This document shows, in pieces, positions 19,229-29,323 of a DNA stretch of 64,000 nucleotides. Every line of letters starts with the position of its first letter. Within the stretch, counting starts at the first letter, position 1. Origin of the DNA: Pyrenophora tritici-repentis (taxonomy: Eukaryota; Ascomycota; Dothideomycetes; Pleosporales; Pleosporaceae); contig NC_089395.1 in assembly GCF_003171515.1 (NCBI RefSeq), positions 1,116,001 to 1,180,000 on the forward strand. Reading direction: 5' to 3'. Made by a program: the position numbers and the translations under genes. A model generated the notes under the pieces. That model searched no databases and was not told the origin of the DNA. It worked only from the letters and a program-made list of their open reading frames with translations.

Positions 19229-21100
19229 CGTACCTCACGGGCGAGTGGGCCACATGGGCGAGTGGGCCACTCCGCTAAGACCCCACCAAAACATACTGTT
19301 ACCTACAGTACTTTCACAATGAGCCAACAACAAAACAATCTACCAGCTTTAAAAGAGGCTCGATTACAGCTTGCTCTCAAGGCTATCGAACGCGACGCGA
19401 CGCTGTCGCAGAGACGCGCTGCAGCTATCTACAACGTATCTCGAGTAACTCTTGGGCGCCGACGCGCTGGAATACCTCTTCGGAGCGATTGTACGCCTAA
19501 CTCAATGAACCTCCTTAAGACAGAGGAGGATGTAATTGTCCAGCATATCCTTGACCTCGACGCGCGAGGATTTCCGCCCCGACTTGCTGCTGTGCAGGAT
19601 ATGGCTAATTCTTTGTTGGCTGAGCGCCACCGCGACCCTGTTGGTCAGAACTGGGCTGCAACCTTCGTCAAACGTCGCCCTGAGCTTAAGGTCAAATTCA
19701 ATCGCAAGTATGACTACAAGCGAGCCCTCTGTGAGGATCCTGAGGTTATACAAGGCTGGTTCCGACTTGTGGAGAACACAAAGGCCAAGTACGGTATCCT
19801 TGATGAGGACACCCACAACTTTGACGAGTCTGGCTTCATGATGGGCATGATATCAACTGGAGCAGTAGTCACAGGCTCTGAGCGTCGAGGACGACCAAAG
19901 AGCGTTCAGCAGGGCAATCGCGAGTGGGCTACAGTGATCCAGGGTATCAACGCGACTGGGTGGGCAATCCCACCTTTTATCATCTTCAAAGGCAAGAACC
20001 ACCTCTCTGCCTGGTACAAGGAAGATAACCTACCTCGCGACTGGGTTATTGCAGTCTCTGAGAACGGCTGGACAACAAACAAGCTTGGTCTAGAGTGGTT
20101 AAAGCACTTTGACGCTCACACAAAGAAGAGGACTGTAGGAAACTATCGTCTGCTTATTATCGACGGCCACGAGAGCCACGACTCGCTCGATTTCCAGCAG
20201 TACTGCAAGGATCACAACATTATTACTCTCTGCATGCCTCCTCACTCGTCGCACCTACTACAGCCTCTTGATGTGGGGTGTTTCTCGCCTTTGAAGACAG
20301 CGTATGGCCGCCAAGCCGAGGATCTAATGCGCAACAAGATCACCCATATCACTAAACTAGAGTTCCTACCGTGCTTTAAAGGCGCTTTTGACGCTGCGAT
20401 TACAAAGGCCAATATACAAGGAAGCTTTCGAGGCGCTGGCTTAGTCCCATTTAATCCAGAGGCTGTGATATCGACGCTTGACGTGCGGCTGCGCACTCCA
20501 CTGCTACCTACCGTCGAGGACGGTCCCTGGCAGTCGCAAACTCCAAGCAATACCCTAGAACTTGGGTCGCAATCAAAGCTGATTCAAGAGAGGATTCGAA
20601 GACATGTAGATAGCTCACCTACGTATATGGTTGAGGCGATCAAAAGCCTGTCAAAAGGTGCAGAGATGATAGCGCATTCTCTGGTGTTAATGACCAAGCG
20701 CAACGCTGAGCTCCAAGCCGCCAACGAGGCCTCAAGTAAGCGTAGATCATATAAAAGGAAGCGCTTACAGCAGCAAGGGACCTTAACAATTGATGAGGGC
20801 GTGCGACTGACGACTCTTAAGGAGTTTGGGGCATGTAGTGATAGGAAGAAGGCGAAGAAGAGAGTGCGCGTTGAGGCAGGCGAGCCTAGCCAACGACGCT
20901 GTGGACGCTGCGGCGAGGCAGGACATAATATGCGCACATGTAGGCAAGAAGCAGCGATAGATTCTGAGTAGAATAGCCTATTACGATTTCTATTTACTAT
21001 CTTTGACGGTGCTATATAGTCGTGTACAGTCGTGGTTTTAATGGGGTCTTAGCGCAGGTGGCCCACTCGCCCGTGTGGCCCACTCGCCCGTTAGGTACGT
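19229..21100 (+). mobile_element. Intact pogo/Fot1-type (Tc1-mariner superfamily) transposon
   Basis: A 1872-bp element flanked by the TA dinucleotide duplication (19227-19228, 21101-21102). Terminal inverted repeats of about 60 bp begin ACGTACCTCACGGGCGAGTG on the left and ACGTACCTAACGGGCGAGTG (reverse complement) on the right. Each contains two tandem copies of GGGCGAGTGGGCCAC. One uninterrupted transposase gene fills the interior. Size, TA target and gene layout match fungal Fot1-like elements. Confidence 0.93.
19319..20971 (+). CDS. pogo/Fot1-type DDE transposase with C-terminal zinc knuckle (550 aa)
   Basis: I chose the ATG at 19319 (MSQQQNN); the upstream Met at 19262 lies in the terminal repeat. 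Residues about 10-55 form a psq-type helix-turn-helix (LSQRRAAAIYNVSRVTLGRR). A CENP-B/Tc5-type HTH follows (about 65-130). The DDE_1 catalytic domain shows FDESGF, LLIIDGHESH and the MPPHSSHLLQPLDVGCFSPL block typical of pogo-like enzymes. A basic linker precedes the C-terminal CCHC knuckle CGRCGEAGHNMRTC. The frame is complete and both ends are intact, so the element may still be mobile. Confidence 0.93.
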   Translation: MSQQQNNLPALKEARLQLALKAIERDATLSQRRAAAIYNVSRVTLGRRRAGIPLRSDCTPNSMNLLKTEEDVIVQHILDLDARGFPPRLAAVQDMANSLLAERHRDPVGQNWAATFVKRRPELKVKFNRKYDYKRALCEDPEVIQGWFRLVENTKAKYGILDEDTHNFDESGFMMGMISTGAVVTGSERRGRPKSVQQGNREWATVIQGINATGWAIPPFIIFKGKNHLSAWYKEDNLPRDWVIAVSENGWTTNKLGLEWLKHFDAHTKKRTVGNYRLLIIDGHESHDSLDFQQYCKDHNIITLCMPPHSSHLLQPLDVGCFSPLKTAYGRQAEDLMRNKITHITKLEFLPCFKGAFDAAITKANIQGSFRGAGLVPFNPEAVISTLDVRLRTPLLPTVEDGPWQSQTPSNTLELGSQSKLIQERIRRHVDSSPTYMVEAIKSLSKGAEMIAHSLVLMTKRNAELQAANEASSKRRSYKRKRLQQQGTLTIDEGVRLTTLKEFGACSDRKKAKKRVRVEAGEPSQRRCGRCGEAGHNMRTCRQEAAIDSE

Positions 21101-21230
21101 TAGCAGATTTTCACAACATGGGGTTTATAGCAGCAGTATAAAAAACCAGTTAACAAGAGCTTTACAATGAGAAATGGTTCAAAGACGATACTCTATGAAA
21201 TGCAGATCATCGTCTTCACTTACTCGTGGC

Positions 21231-21401
21231 TGTGAGGGACGTCAATAGTTGAGATGACCGTATCTGTATTAAGTACTAAGTGAGATATTGCGTGCAGGTT
21301 CGAAGACCTGCGCGGGTCGAACTTTGGTGTTCGGCTGTGGCCTTCGCTTAAGGCGCACGGGCCACCTCGCTTACTAGAGGTCGCGGGTTTGATCCATGAC
21401 A
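21231..21401 (-). repeat. gypsy-2 3' LTR (171 bp)
   Basis: It begins TGTGAGGGAC and ends ATCCATGACA on the plus strand. It is identical by eye to 29148-29318, with the GTGGC duplication immediately to its left. Confidence 0.95.
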
Positions 21402-21779
21402 CTACCCCCCCCAAAAAGAGAGCAAGTTCCAACGCTCGAACTGCCTTTTTTTTTTTTTTTTTTTTTGCCTAAAATTGTATACAAAGGAGATACCTATATC
21501 GCAAAACTGCTGCATACCAAGCGTGTCGCTTGCAGTGTCCATTCCATTACTACATTCTATTCCCGTTGTCTGTGCACAGTAATTATGGATCATCATCGTG
21601 GCGTGGTGACCTTAGCATCTTGTCTTAACAATAGTAACTTTGACAGTCTAGTCCTTGCCACGAGCACAGCGTCTATAAGTCCTATTTCTAGCACAACTTA
21701 TCGACGCCCTCGATTATAGCAAGCACAACTATATTATCCCAGTCTTATTGTTGGTCTTGTCTGCTGTTGTCACCACTGG

Positions 21780-24700
21780 CTAGACACGACTAAGAGCGTG
21801 AAGTCGCATAACCAGCATATCTTGTTTGCCTGTGAGAGACTTAAACTTCCTGTGCATAGGCGGCTTGTTTGGGTGATCAAGGTGATAGCGCGTCACAGTG
21901 TCAGCGGAGTCCGCGAGGTTCATGTATGGTTCCCATGAAGGATTGTCGGGGCCGTCGGGATAGTTTGCCCATCGTACCAAGTATTGGAGCAGGCCTTGGG
22001 TAGTCTTGCCCTTGCGACCGCGGGCGGCAGGATCCTTAAGCTTCTTATTAATGCGGCAGTCTTCGATTGCTTCGACAGTGTATTCAGTGTCGTCTTCCAC
22101 TTCTGGGTCGAACTCCGCAGGGACCTCAGGATCTTGTGTTTGTCCAGTAAGTGGGTTGTCGTCAACCAAGTGTAAGAGCCATGGGTGGAAGACATTGTGG
22201 ATGCGCTTCATGTTAGCGGGAAGATCTAGCTCGTATGCGGTGTTGTTGATGGCGCGAACGATAGTAAAGGGACCGCGGTTCTTTAGGTCTAATGACGCGG
22301 AGGGTCTTTTCGTCCGTAGGTTGCGAGTGTCCAGCATCACTTGGTCGCCGACTTTGAAAGCTGGTGCGGGTAGCCTTCCTTCATTGGCGTATTCTGCTTG
22401 TTTTGCTTGCGCCCATTGCATTGAAGCTCGCAGCTCGTCCTGCAGCGTTTTCATGCGATCCGCGAAAGCGTCAGCGTTGAGACGTTCTTGTTGCGCAGGC
22501 GCAGTCAAGGTCGCAGCGCCTGGCGCTGGCGCAGGGGGTTCAATGCCACTCCGTGGGTTGTATCCTTTAGTCGCGAAGAAAGGCGACTTGCCAGTTGTGC
22601 TGCTGGTGCTGGAGTTGGCTTCGAATTCAGCTATTGGCAGAAAAAGCGCCCAGTTATCCTGCTCGTAGTTGACATAGGCGCGTAGGTATTGCTTGAGGTA
22701 GGAGTTCGCGTTCTCGGTTTGTCCGTCAGTCTGGGGATGGTGAGCGGTCGAGAACTTCGGGCGTACACCCAGACGCTGGCATAGTCGCTTCCAAAAGTAA
22801 GAGACAAACTGCGCTCCACGGTCTGAGATAATCTCCTCAGGAAAGCCCTCTTCTCGCCAGATGTATTCGATAAAGGCTACCACAAGGGCGTCGGTGGTCA
22901 TACTAGCCATTGGGATGAACTTCTTCTTCTTGGTGAGTCGGTCGACTACCACGAGGATGTCAGTGAACGTTTGACCGTTATGCCTGCAGGGCGGCAGGTG
23001 AGTGATGAAGTCTATAGAGATGCTGGACCAGTATTTGCTGGGGATTGGTAGCGGATGCAGCAGCCCATGCTTGCCTTCTCGGTATGCTTTGCTCCTCTTG
23101 CAAGTCAGACACGCGCGTACATATTGCGCGACGTCCGTGGTCATCCTAGGCCAGTAATACCATCGCGACAGCTTGGAGTATAACTCATGTTTGCCGCTGT
23201 GGCCACCGCAGACGCTCTTGTGGGCTTGTTCAATAACTTGGGTGCGAACGGCGCCGGCGGGGACGTAGACCTTGTTGCGCACATAGAGTAGTTCGTCGGT
23301 GATCTCGCAATCGCCAAGTTCCAGCCTGAGGTGCTCTTCTCCATGTATGAGTTTGAACGGCAGGCGTCGTAGGCCGTCCTTCTTGGCTTTGACGATCGCC
23401 TGCAACACCTTATCATCCTTGTATGCTGCCTTGATATTGTCAAGCAGAGCATCAATAGTCAGCTCGTTGTTCGGTGGCGCGGGCACATTAATTGCGGCGG
23501 GCGTCTCGTTTGGTATCGCGGGCGCACTAGTTGCGGCGATTGGCGTTGTAATAGGCGAGATTGTAACGTTATCGGCTGCACAGAGCGATCTTTTGCTCGT
23601 GAGGTCATGGGAGACGCCGTTTTCTCCCCCCTCAGGCTCGATGCCAGGCAGTGCGGCGAGGACGGCGTACCGTTCAGAGATGTTGTCTTCCTCGCTAAGT
23701 TGATACAGCATTTGCGCGACTGCGGGGATAGAGTCAGGAAGGGTGCGCTGTGTGATGAGATTTGCGAGGTAGACTGCATGGCGAGAACCTCCATCCTTGG
23801 CGATGTTGATGGTGCAGACGCGCGCTTCAGGATCGACTTGGTCAGGCTTGATGACTACCTGGAGTTGATGCCGACGGCGGATGTCGTCGGGTGACTCGGG
23901 TAGGTCGCCAGGACGCCTTGTCAAAGCGTCTGGCTTCGTGCCCTGCTTGCCTGGCCTGTACTTGATAATGAAGTTGAACTCTGCCATGAATTCCGCCCAA
24001 CGGGCTTGGCGTCTGTTGAGGCGCTTTGTGGTCATAAAGGTCTGAAGGGCTTGATGGTCAGACAACACCATAATAGGATCATCAGTACCAGACAGCTCAA
24101 AGCGCCATTGCTCAAAGGCGTTGACAATAGCTAGGAGTTCCTTGTCGTATATCTCATAATTGCATTCCGCAGGGTTCATCTTGTGCGATAGGAAAGCAAC
24201 TGGGCGGAGGACTCCTGTCGCGTCCTTCTGAGAGAGGATAGCTGCAGTAACGAAATCTGAGGCATCGGTTTCCAACCAAGTCTCTAGGTCAGGATCGAAG
24301 TGTGCAAGGACTCCTGCAGTCTTAAAGGCGTCCTTAAGTCGATGGAAAGCTTGTATAGCTTTGCTATCAGCGATGAGCGGGAACTGATGTCTCTGGTCCT
24401 TGCCTTCGCCATCCTTGCGCGTGAGTTCTGTCAAGGCTTTTGCGATGTAGGAGAAGCCTTTGATGAAGCGACGGTAGAAGTTGGCGAAACCAAGGAAAGA
24501 CTGGACGTCTTTGACTGAGCGCGGTATTTGCCAGTCTAGTATAGTGGAGACCTTTTTTGGATCCATTTCGATGCCCTCTGTAGTGAGGATGAGGCCTAGG
24601 TACTTCACTTTCTTGACCTTGAATTTGCACTTCGTGGGATCAAGATGGAGGCCAGCGTCGCGTATCTTAGAGAGGACCTTGATGACGTCGGCTTCATGAA

Positions 24701-26225
24701 CTGACTCGTCATCGTCGCAGGTGTATATAAGGACGTCGTCGAGGTAAGCTGTACAGATATCGTCAAGGTACTCGCGGAGTGTCTCATTGATAAAGGTCTG
24801 GAAAGTGCCAGGCGCATTGCAGAGGCCGAAGGGCATGACAACGTATTCGTATAGCCCATACCGAGTGAGAAAGGCTGTCTTTTCTTCATCGCCTTCTTTG
24901 ATCCGAACAGTGTTGAATGCAGCCACAACGTCGACAATCGTCATCCATCGTACCTTGGCCATGCGGGCCAGCGTTTCCTTGATGGAGGGTGGAGCGTTGC
25001 GGTTCTTCTTGGTGATGGCGTTGAGCTGACGGTAGTCAACGCAGATGCGAAGTCCGCCACCTGGTTTCTTGACAACTAAGACAGGTGACGCGTACGGAGA
25101 TGTGGACGGTCGGATGAATCCGCGTCCGAGCATGTCGTCGATGTAGGCCTTGATGGCCCTGGTCTCCGTTCGTGTGAGCCCATAGATCTTAGGCTTGTGA
25201 ATGCGTCCGTCGGTGTCAATCTCATGGTCAACGCCTTCGCGATGAGGTGCCAACTTCCCTGCTTGTATAGGACTGAACAAGTCTGGCATCTTGCTGTACA
25301 ACCAGTCTGGCACCAGTTTGCGGATCTCCGCTTCCGTCATATGTGGACTCTCCATCTTGTTCATATAGTGGTCGTAGTCCTCTTGTGTGACGGCGGCGAG
25401 GCGGGCGATGTTGCGTTTGAAGGAGTCTAAATCGCAATCGTTATTGTCGTCTGGAGGGTCAGCAAGCTTCTCCCAGTCTTGTGGTTCGACCCAGATGGCT
25501 TCGTCTGGGTTGTGCGCAGCCATGAGGTAGGCGGCCTTGGCGGTGATAATGCAGATCTCGCCCACGGGCGTGGTTTGCCGAGATTCTGAAAGTGATGGAG
25601 TCTTGCCGTCGCCGTATACTGTCTCAGGGAGACCGTGGTCGAGACAACATGAAGTACAATGTGAAGAAGAGAACTTCATGCTCCGCGGTGAGAAGGTGAG
25701 ACCGGGGTCGTGGTCTTCCAGCCAAGTCATACCAAGGATAAGATCAAAGTCTCCTACGTCAGCGACGAAGCACACGACTGGTGATAAGTGGCTGCCGTGT
25801 TTGACTTGGATTTCCACGGCTTCATTCAATGTATCAACAACCTTCCCATCCGCGAGAGAAAGCTGGATAGGTGAAGAGGTAGACATTATGGGCAGGCCCA
25901 TGGCTTTAGCCCATCGCCTGTTCACAAAGGAAGCGCTAGCGCCTGTGTCGATAAGAGTAGTTGTCTTTTTCCATTCCTTAGAAGAAGTGAGGGTGTAGGA
26001 GTCGTAACGTAGTTGTTTAGTAGATCGAAGATGGCCCTTAACGGCGATCGCAGAGATGTAGTGGTCTTGGACGTCTTGTGAGTTGTCCTGATCTCCGACT
26101 TCTGGAGATAGTATCCTGGCGGCAGCGACCTTGAGACGGTTATGGTTTTCTCGCGTCTCGCGGTTCTGTTGTATGTCCTTGCGCCAGTCTAGCTCCTGAA
26201 TGCGACTGTTATCAGGAGCGTCTAG
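21780..26225 (-). CDS. gypsy-2 Pol (protease, RT, RNase H, integrase, chromodomain)
   Basis: The frame is open from the gag stop region (about 26225) to 21780, about 1481 codons. The first Met-like codon in it is after the protease site, so Pol must be made by frameshifting from gag. The aspartic protease has LIDTGAS near residue 92, followed by DLILGMTWLEDH. RT has the catalytic YLDD in TAYLDDVLIYT. RNase H starts at WLETDASDF. The integrase zinc module is HKSVCGGHSGKH ... CLTCKRS and its core gives SDRGAQF and TENANSYLKQY. A C-terminal chromodomain-like region reads YTVEAIEDCRI ... YLVRWANYPDGP, then PSWEPYMNL. There are no stops or indels. Confidence 0.92.
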   Translation of the reverse strand, partial: LDAPDNSRIQELDWRKDIQQNRETRENHNRLKVAAARILSPEVGDQDNSQDVQDHYISAIAVKGHLRSTKQLRYDSYTLTSSKEWKKTTTLIDTGASASFVNRRWAKAMGLPIMSTSSPIQLSLADGKVVDTLNEAVEIQVKHGSHLSPVVCFVADVGDFDLILGMTWLEDHDPGLTFSPRSMKFSSSHCTSCCLDHGLPETVYGDGKTPSLSESRQTTPVGEICIITAKAAYLMAAHNPDEAIWVEPQDWEKLADPPDDNNDCDLDSFKRNIARLAAVTQEDYDHYMNKMESPHMTEAEIRKLVPDWLYSKMPDLFSPIQAGKLAPHREGVDHEIDTDGRIHKPKIYGLTRTETRAIKAYIDDMLGRGFIRPSTSPYASPVLVVKKPGGGLRICVDYRQLNAITKKNRNAPPSIKETLARMAKVRWMTIVDVVAAFNTVRIKEGDEEKTAFLTRYGLYEYVVMPFGLCNAPGTFQTFINETLREYLDDICTAYLDDVLIYTCDDDESVHEADVIKVLSKIRDAGLHLDPTKCKFKVKKVKYLGLILTTEGIEMDPKKVSTILDWQIPRSVKDVQSFLGFANFYRRFIKGFSYIAKALTELTRKDGEGKDQRHQFPLIADSKAIQAFHRLKDAFKTAGVLAHFDPDLETWLETDASDFVTAAILSQKDATGVLRPVAFLSHKMNPAECNYEIYDKELLAIVNAFEQWRFELSGTDDPIMVLSDHQALQTFMTTKRLNRRQARWAEFMAEFNFIIKYRPGKQGTKPDALTRRPGDLPESPDDIRRRHQLQVVIKPDQVDPEARVCTINIAKDGGSRHAVYLANLITQRTLPDSIPAVAQMLYQLSEEDNISERYAVLAALPGIEPEGGENGVSHDLTSKRSLCAADNVTISPITTPIAATSAPAIPNETPAAINVPAPPNNELTIDALLDNIKAAYKDDKVLQAIVKAKKDGLRRLPFKLIHGEEHLRLELGDCEITDELLYVRNKVYVPAGAVRTQVIEQAHKSVCGGHSGKHELYSKLSRWYYWPRMTTDVAQYVRACLTCKRSKAYREGKHGLLHPLPIPSKYWSSISIDFITHLPPCRHNGQTFTDILVVVDRLTKKKKFIPMASMTTDALVVAFIEYIWREEGFPEEIISDRGAQFVSYFWKRLCQRLGVRPKFSTAHHPQTDGQTENANSYLKQYLRAYVNYEQDNWALFLPIAEFEANSSTSSTTGKSPFFATKGYNPRSGIEPPAPAPGAATLTAPAQQERLNADAFADRMKTLQDELRASMQWAQAKQAEYANEGRLPAPAFKVGDQVMLDTRNLRTKRPSASLDLKNRGPFTIVRAINNTAYELDLPANMKRIHNVFHPWLLHLVDDNPLTGQTQDPEVPAEFDPEVEDDTEYTVEAIEDCRINKKLKDPAARGRKGKTTQGLLQYLVRWANYPDGPDNPSWEPYMNLADSADTVTRYHLDHPNKPPMHRKFKSLTGKQDMLVMRLHALSRV

Positions 26226-28273
26226 TTTTCCGAAACTGGCTCGCCCATGTCGTCCAACTCAGGCTCCTCTTCAGTGGAAGCATTAGAGTCGTCGTCTTCG
26301 GCGTCGAAGTCCGCTCCCATAGCATAGAGATGCATACTACTAAGCTTAGGCTTGATTTGGTCCCAGTCTAAGATTGCGCAACCCTTCTTATCGCGCGCCT
26401 GGTGACCAGTCTCGCCACAACGGAAGCAGACCTTAGCCTTAGCCATTGCGTCCTTCTGCCACTCTGTGCGCGTCGTAGTAGCTTCGCGATGTTGTCCTCG
26501 GCCAGAGCGAGCCTTTCGTGCAGGATTACGATCATTTGGGGAGCGCGTGCGCGGCTTGGTGCGAGGTTTGTCAGCAGCGGTCTTGCCTTGATTAATCTGT
26601 TTCTGTGTTAGATCAGACTTGCGGGCGGCGTCAAGGAACTTGACAAGAGCATTCTCTTGCTCATCGTCAAAGGCGTGTGAGGCGGCGGCGGCGAGGCCAG
26701 GTCGCAGGAAAGCGCGAGCGTAGCCAATCATGGCGCTGTCTGGAAGCTTCACTAGGCGACACACGCTCATAAAGCGCCCACGCCAATCTGCAAAGGATTC
26801 AGACGATCCCATCTTGAGAGAGCCATCAGCGAGTTGCGACTGTGCTTCTGAGACCTTCTCGTAGGTAGAGCGCGCGTAGTATGGGTCCAGTCCTTCAAGA
26901 AGGTCCAAGTAGTGTTCGAACTTGAGATCGTCAATATATTGCCATGCTGCGCCGTCCACCTTCATCTCCAAGTAGGCCAATTGCTTGTCTTCAGGCAGAG
27001 ATTCGCACTTCTGGATGGCTGACCGACGCCACTTGTCGTAGTTCTTGGTATCATCGTTGCCTTTCCAGACTTCAATGTCGGGGAGCTTAAAGGAAAGGCT
27101 TAGACCTCCAACTGTGGACGCTGCCTGTTGTACTGATTGCTGGCCGTTGTATGGAGGAGGGATATATCGGTGAGGATCTTGGTTCAACGGATTCGCGCGA
27201 TCTCGGCGGGAGCGGGAGCGCGATCTTGAGTGAGAGTCGCCGCGAGGGCGAGGCGCAGGCCGAGTAACAACAGGAGTGGCTTGTCGGCTAGGATACGGGT
27301 TAGGTGATGCAGTGCGGCGATCTGTACGGCGCTCAGGTGACTCGTGTCGTCGGTTGCGCTGAGTAGATAGATGACTGTTACGACCGCGGTCCTCGCGACG
27401 CTGCAAGGTGTACGGGCGGAAGTTATGATCATATCGCTGAAGGCGCGCAACAACGTCATTGTACTCACGCTGTTGCTGAGTTAGAGAGGTCTCTAGCTTG
27501 CGGGTATTCTCAGTAGCTTGGACAAGTTGTTCTTCAAGTGCGCAGTTCTGGGCGACCACATCTTCGTAGTCGGCGTCGCGTTCTGCGCGCTGCTGGTGAT
27601 AGCGGTCTGCGCGGGCGCGCTCTTCCTGGTGCTTCCTGAAGAACTCCTCGTACAGGCCGTGGAACTTAATGGACTGCGCTTCTTCGTGTTTCCAGTCCTC
27701 ATACCAGTCTTGGTGAGTAGGGTTAGTGCAACCGGCGGTCTTGGAGGATGAAGGACGATAAAAGCGCTCGACCTCTAGCTTAAGCTCATTACGCTCTCGG
27801 TTGGTGTGTTCCAACTCAGCATTAGTAGTCTCAATAGTCTCAGTCAGCTTTGAGACTTCCTTCTCGTACCAGCTAAGCTTAGCTTCAGCCTTAGTGATGC
27901 GAAGGCGTAAGCGGTTAACAGCGGCTTCGTGAGCTTCCTTGGTTATTGCATCGATGTTCGCGTCCAGGATAGGAGCGCAAGCAGCGGCGAACTTCATGAG
28001 CTCAATAGCTAGAGAGCGCAGGAACGCGGTGTTTGAAGTGGCTAGCTCCAATAAGTCGTCGTCAGTGCAGACGGGGACTTGGAATTCTTCCAGGGGAGAT
28101 TCTCGGCCTAGGTACAGCTCAAATTCATCCTCAGTCTCGTTTTGTACAATAGTGATGAACGTGAACTCAGAGTGAGTAATCTTGGCAGACAAGACGTTCT
28201 TGTTTCTGAGGGATTGGAGTCGACAACTGCCAACTATAACATCGTAGATGTCGGCAGGGTCGTGTGGTACCAT
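26222..28273 (-). CDS. gypsy-2 Gag (683 aa from first ATG)
   Basis: From the ATG at 28273 (MVPHDPADIYDVIVG). Residues about 115-290 are strongly helical and heptad-rich (coiled coil, many Glu/Lys/Arg/Gln). An Arg/Ser-rich linker follows, then the capsid-like domain (about 380-540, WKGNDDTKNYDKWRRSA), and a C-terminal knuckle CFRCGETGHQARDKKGC whose final spacing is longer than the usual C-x2-C-x4-H-x4-C. The tail is acidic. The frame stays open upstream of 28273 to about 28500 without an ATG, so the true start is uncertain. It ends TCG GAA AAC TAG. Confidence 0.88.
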   Translation of the reverse strand: MVPHDPADIYDVIVGSCRLQSLRNKNVLSAKITHSEFTFITIVQNETEDEFELYLGRESPLEEFQVPVCTDDDLLELATSNTAFLRSLAIELMKFAAACAPILDANIDAITKEAHEAAVNRLRLRITKAEAKLSWYEKEVSKLTETIETTNAELEHTNRERNELKLEVERFYRPSSSKTAGCTNPTHQDWYEDWKHEEAQSIKFHGLYEEFFRKHQEERARADRYHQQRAERDADYEDVVAQNCALEEQLVQATENTRKLETSLTQQQREYNDVVARLQRYDHNFRPYTLQRREDRGRNSHLSTQRNRRHESPERRTDRRTASPNPYPSRQATPVVTRPAPRPRGDSHSRSRSRSRRDRANPLNQDPHRYIPPPYNGQQSVQQAASTVGGLSLSFKLPDIEVWKGNDDTKNYDKWRRSAIQKCESLPEDKQLAYLEMKVDGAAWQYIDDLKFEHYLDLLEGLDPYYARSTYEKVSEAQSQLADGSLKMGSSESFADWRGRFMSVCRLVKLPDSAMIGYARAFLRPGLAAAASHAFDDEQENALVKFLDAARKSDLTQKQINQGKTAADKPRTKPRTRSPNDRNPARKARSGRGQHREATTTRTEWQKDAMAKAKVCFRCGETGHQARDKKGCAILDWDQIKPKLSSMHLYAMGADFDAEDDDSNASTEEEPELDDMGEPVSEN

Positions 28274-29147
28274 TGTGGGCTCTTGGCTGTCTCCTTCTGT
28301 AACTGGAAGTGCGGGGTAGCCGAAGGTGCTTCGACGGCCTGGTTCGGATCGACGAACAGGCTCATGCTTAGGAGCGGGGCCTTGGCTAATAGTTTGTTGG
28401 GTGTCGGATGCAGTATCCTTAGGTCGCTCGCGGCTGGAGTCTTGGCTGCGGGGGTCGCGGGCGCTTTGTCTTTGCGCTTCTTGCGGCCAATAGGGAAGTC
28501 AGTCACGCTGGGCTGTGGAGGAGGCTGCATGTCGCTAGATCGGCGGGGTGGCGGCCGCCGGTAGAGACGTTGTCGCTAATGGCGTTGATAGTTCTAAACA
28601 TTTAAGGTGTTGGGTGTGGTTAATGTAGGTGGAGAAAGAGAGTGGTTATGATTGTGAGAGAGTGCGTCAAATGTGGGCGGGGAGCACAGCTGATTATTTG
28701 CTGTCACACTCCTGACTCCTTGCTCGAAGTAAAGCGGTGAGCCAAACCGTCTACCAGTCACCAAGGTGATGCGATACCGTCGCAATCGTTCCAGTGCAAT
28801 CGCGATACTCTCAATCGCGACGCGGTACTGGCAACGTCCTTCGATGATGGGCTTCTAGCACAACACGCCTTCCGCTGTCAGCACAATAGCTTGTATCGCG
28901 CGCGTACGAGGGCCAATGACAATTGAGTTCCACTCCGCAGTCGTATAACAGAGCCTCAAAGTCCCAGTTGGCGGCGCGCGAGCTATCCTGATGCGGGTCT
29001 GTGACCGAAGATGGGGGACGAGTTGTCGCCGTCTCAGCCGCGGGGTTGCGGGGTTGCTGTCACGAGCAATACTGATTGCGCGCTGAGTTCTTCGGTGCGG
29101 TCACTTTCCGCGCGTGTCCTAGGTACCGTATGGTAGACGCAATATAG

Positions 29148-29318
29148 TGTGAGGGACGTCAATAGTTGAGATGACCGTATCTGTATTAAGTACTAAGTGA
29201 GATATTGCGTGCAGGTTCGAAGACCTGCGCGGGTCGAACTTTGGTGTTCGGCTGTGGCCTTCGCTTAAGGCGCACGGGCCACCTCGCTTACTAGAGGTCG
29301 CGGGTTTGATCCATGACA
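29148..29318 (-). repeat. gypsy-2 5' LTR (171 bp)
   Basis: Identical by eye to 21231-21401. In transcript sense it opens TGTCATGGATCAAACCC. The GTGGC duplication follows at 29319-29323. Confidence 0.95.
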
Positions 29319-29323
29319 GTGGC

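Larger units (their letters stand above)
21231..29318 (-). mobile_element. gypsy-2: Ty3/gypsy LTR retrotransposon
   Basis: This is a complete 8088-bp element on the minus strand, with two 171-bp LTRs that read identical. A 5-bp duplication GTGGC lies at 21226-21230 and 29319-29323. gag and pol are in different frames that meet at the gag stop. The leader between the 5' LTR and gag is long (about 870 bp). The 3' untranslated part (21402-21779) carries a 21-base T run (21446-21466) and a C8 run next to the LTR (purine tract on the element strand). Both genes are uninterrupted. Confidence 0.95.
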
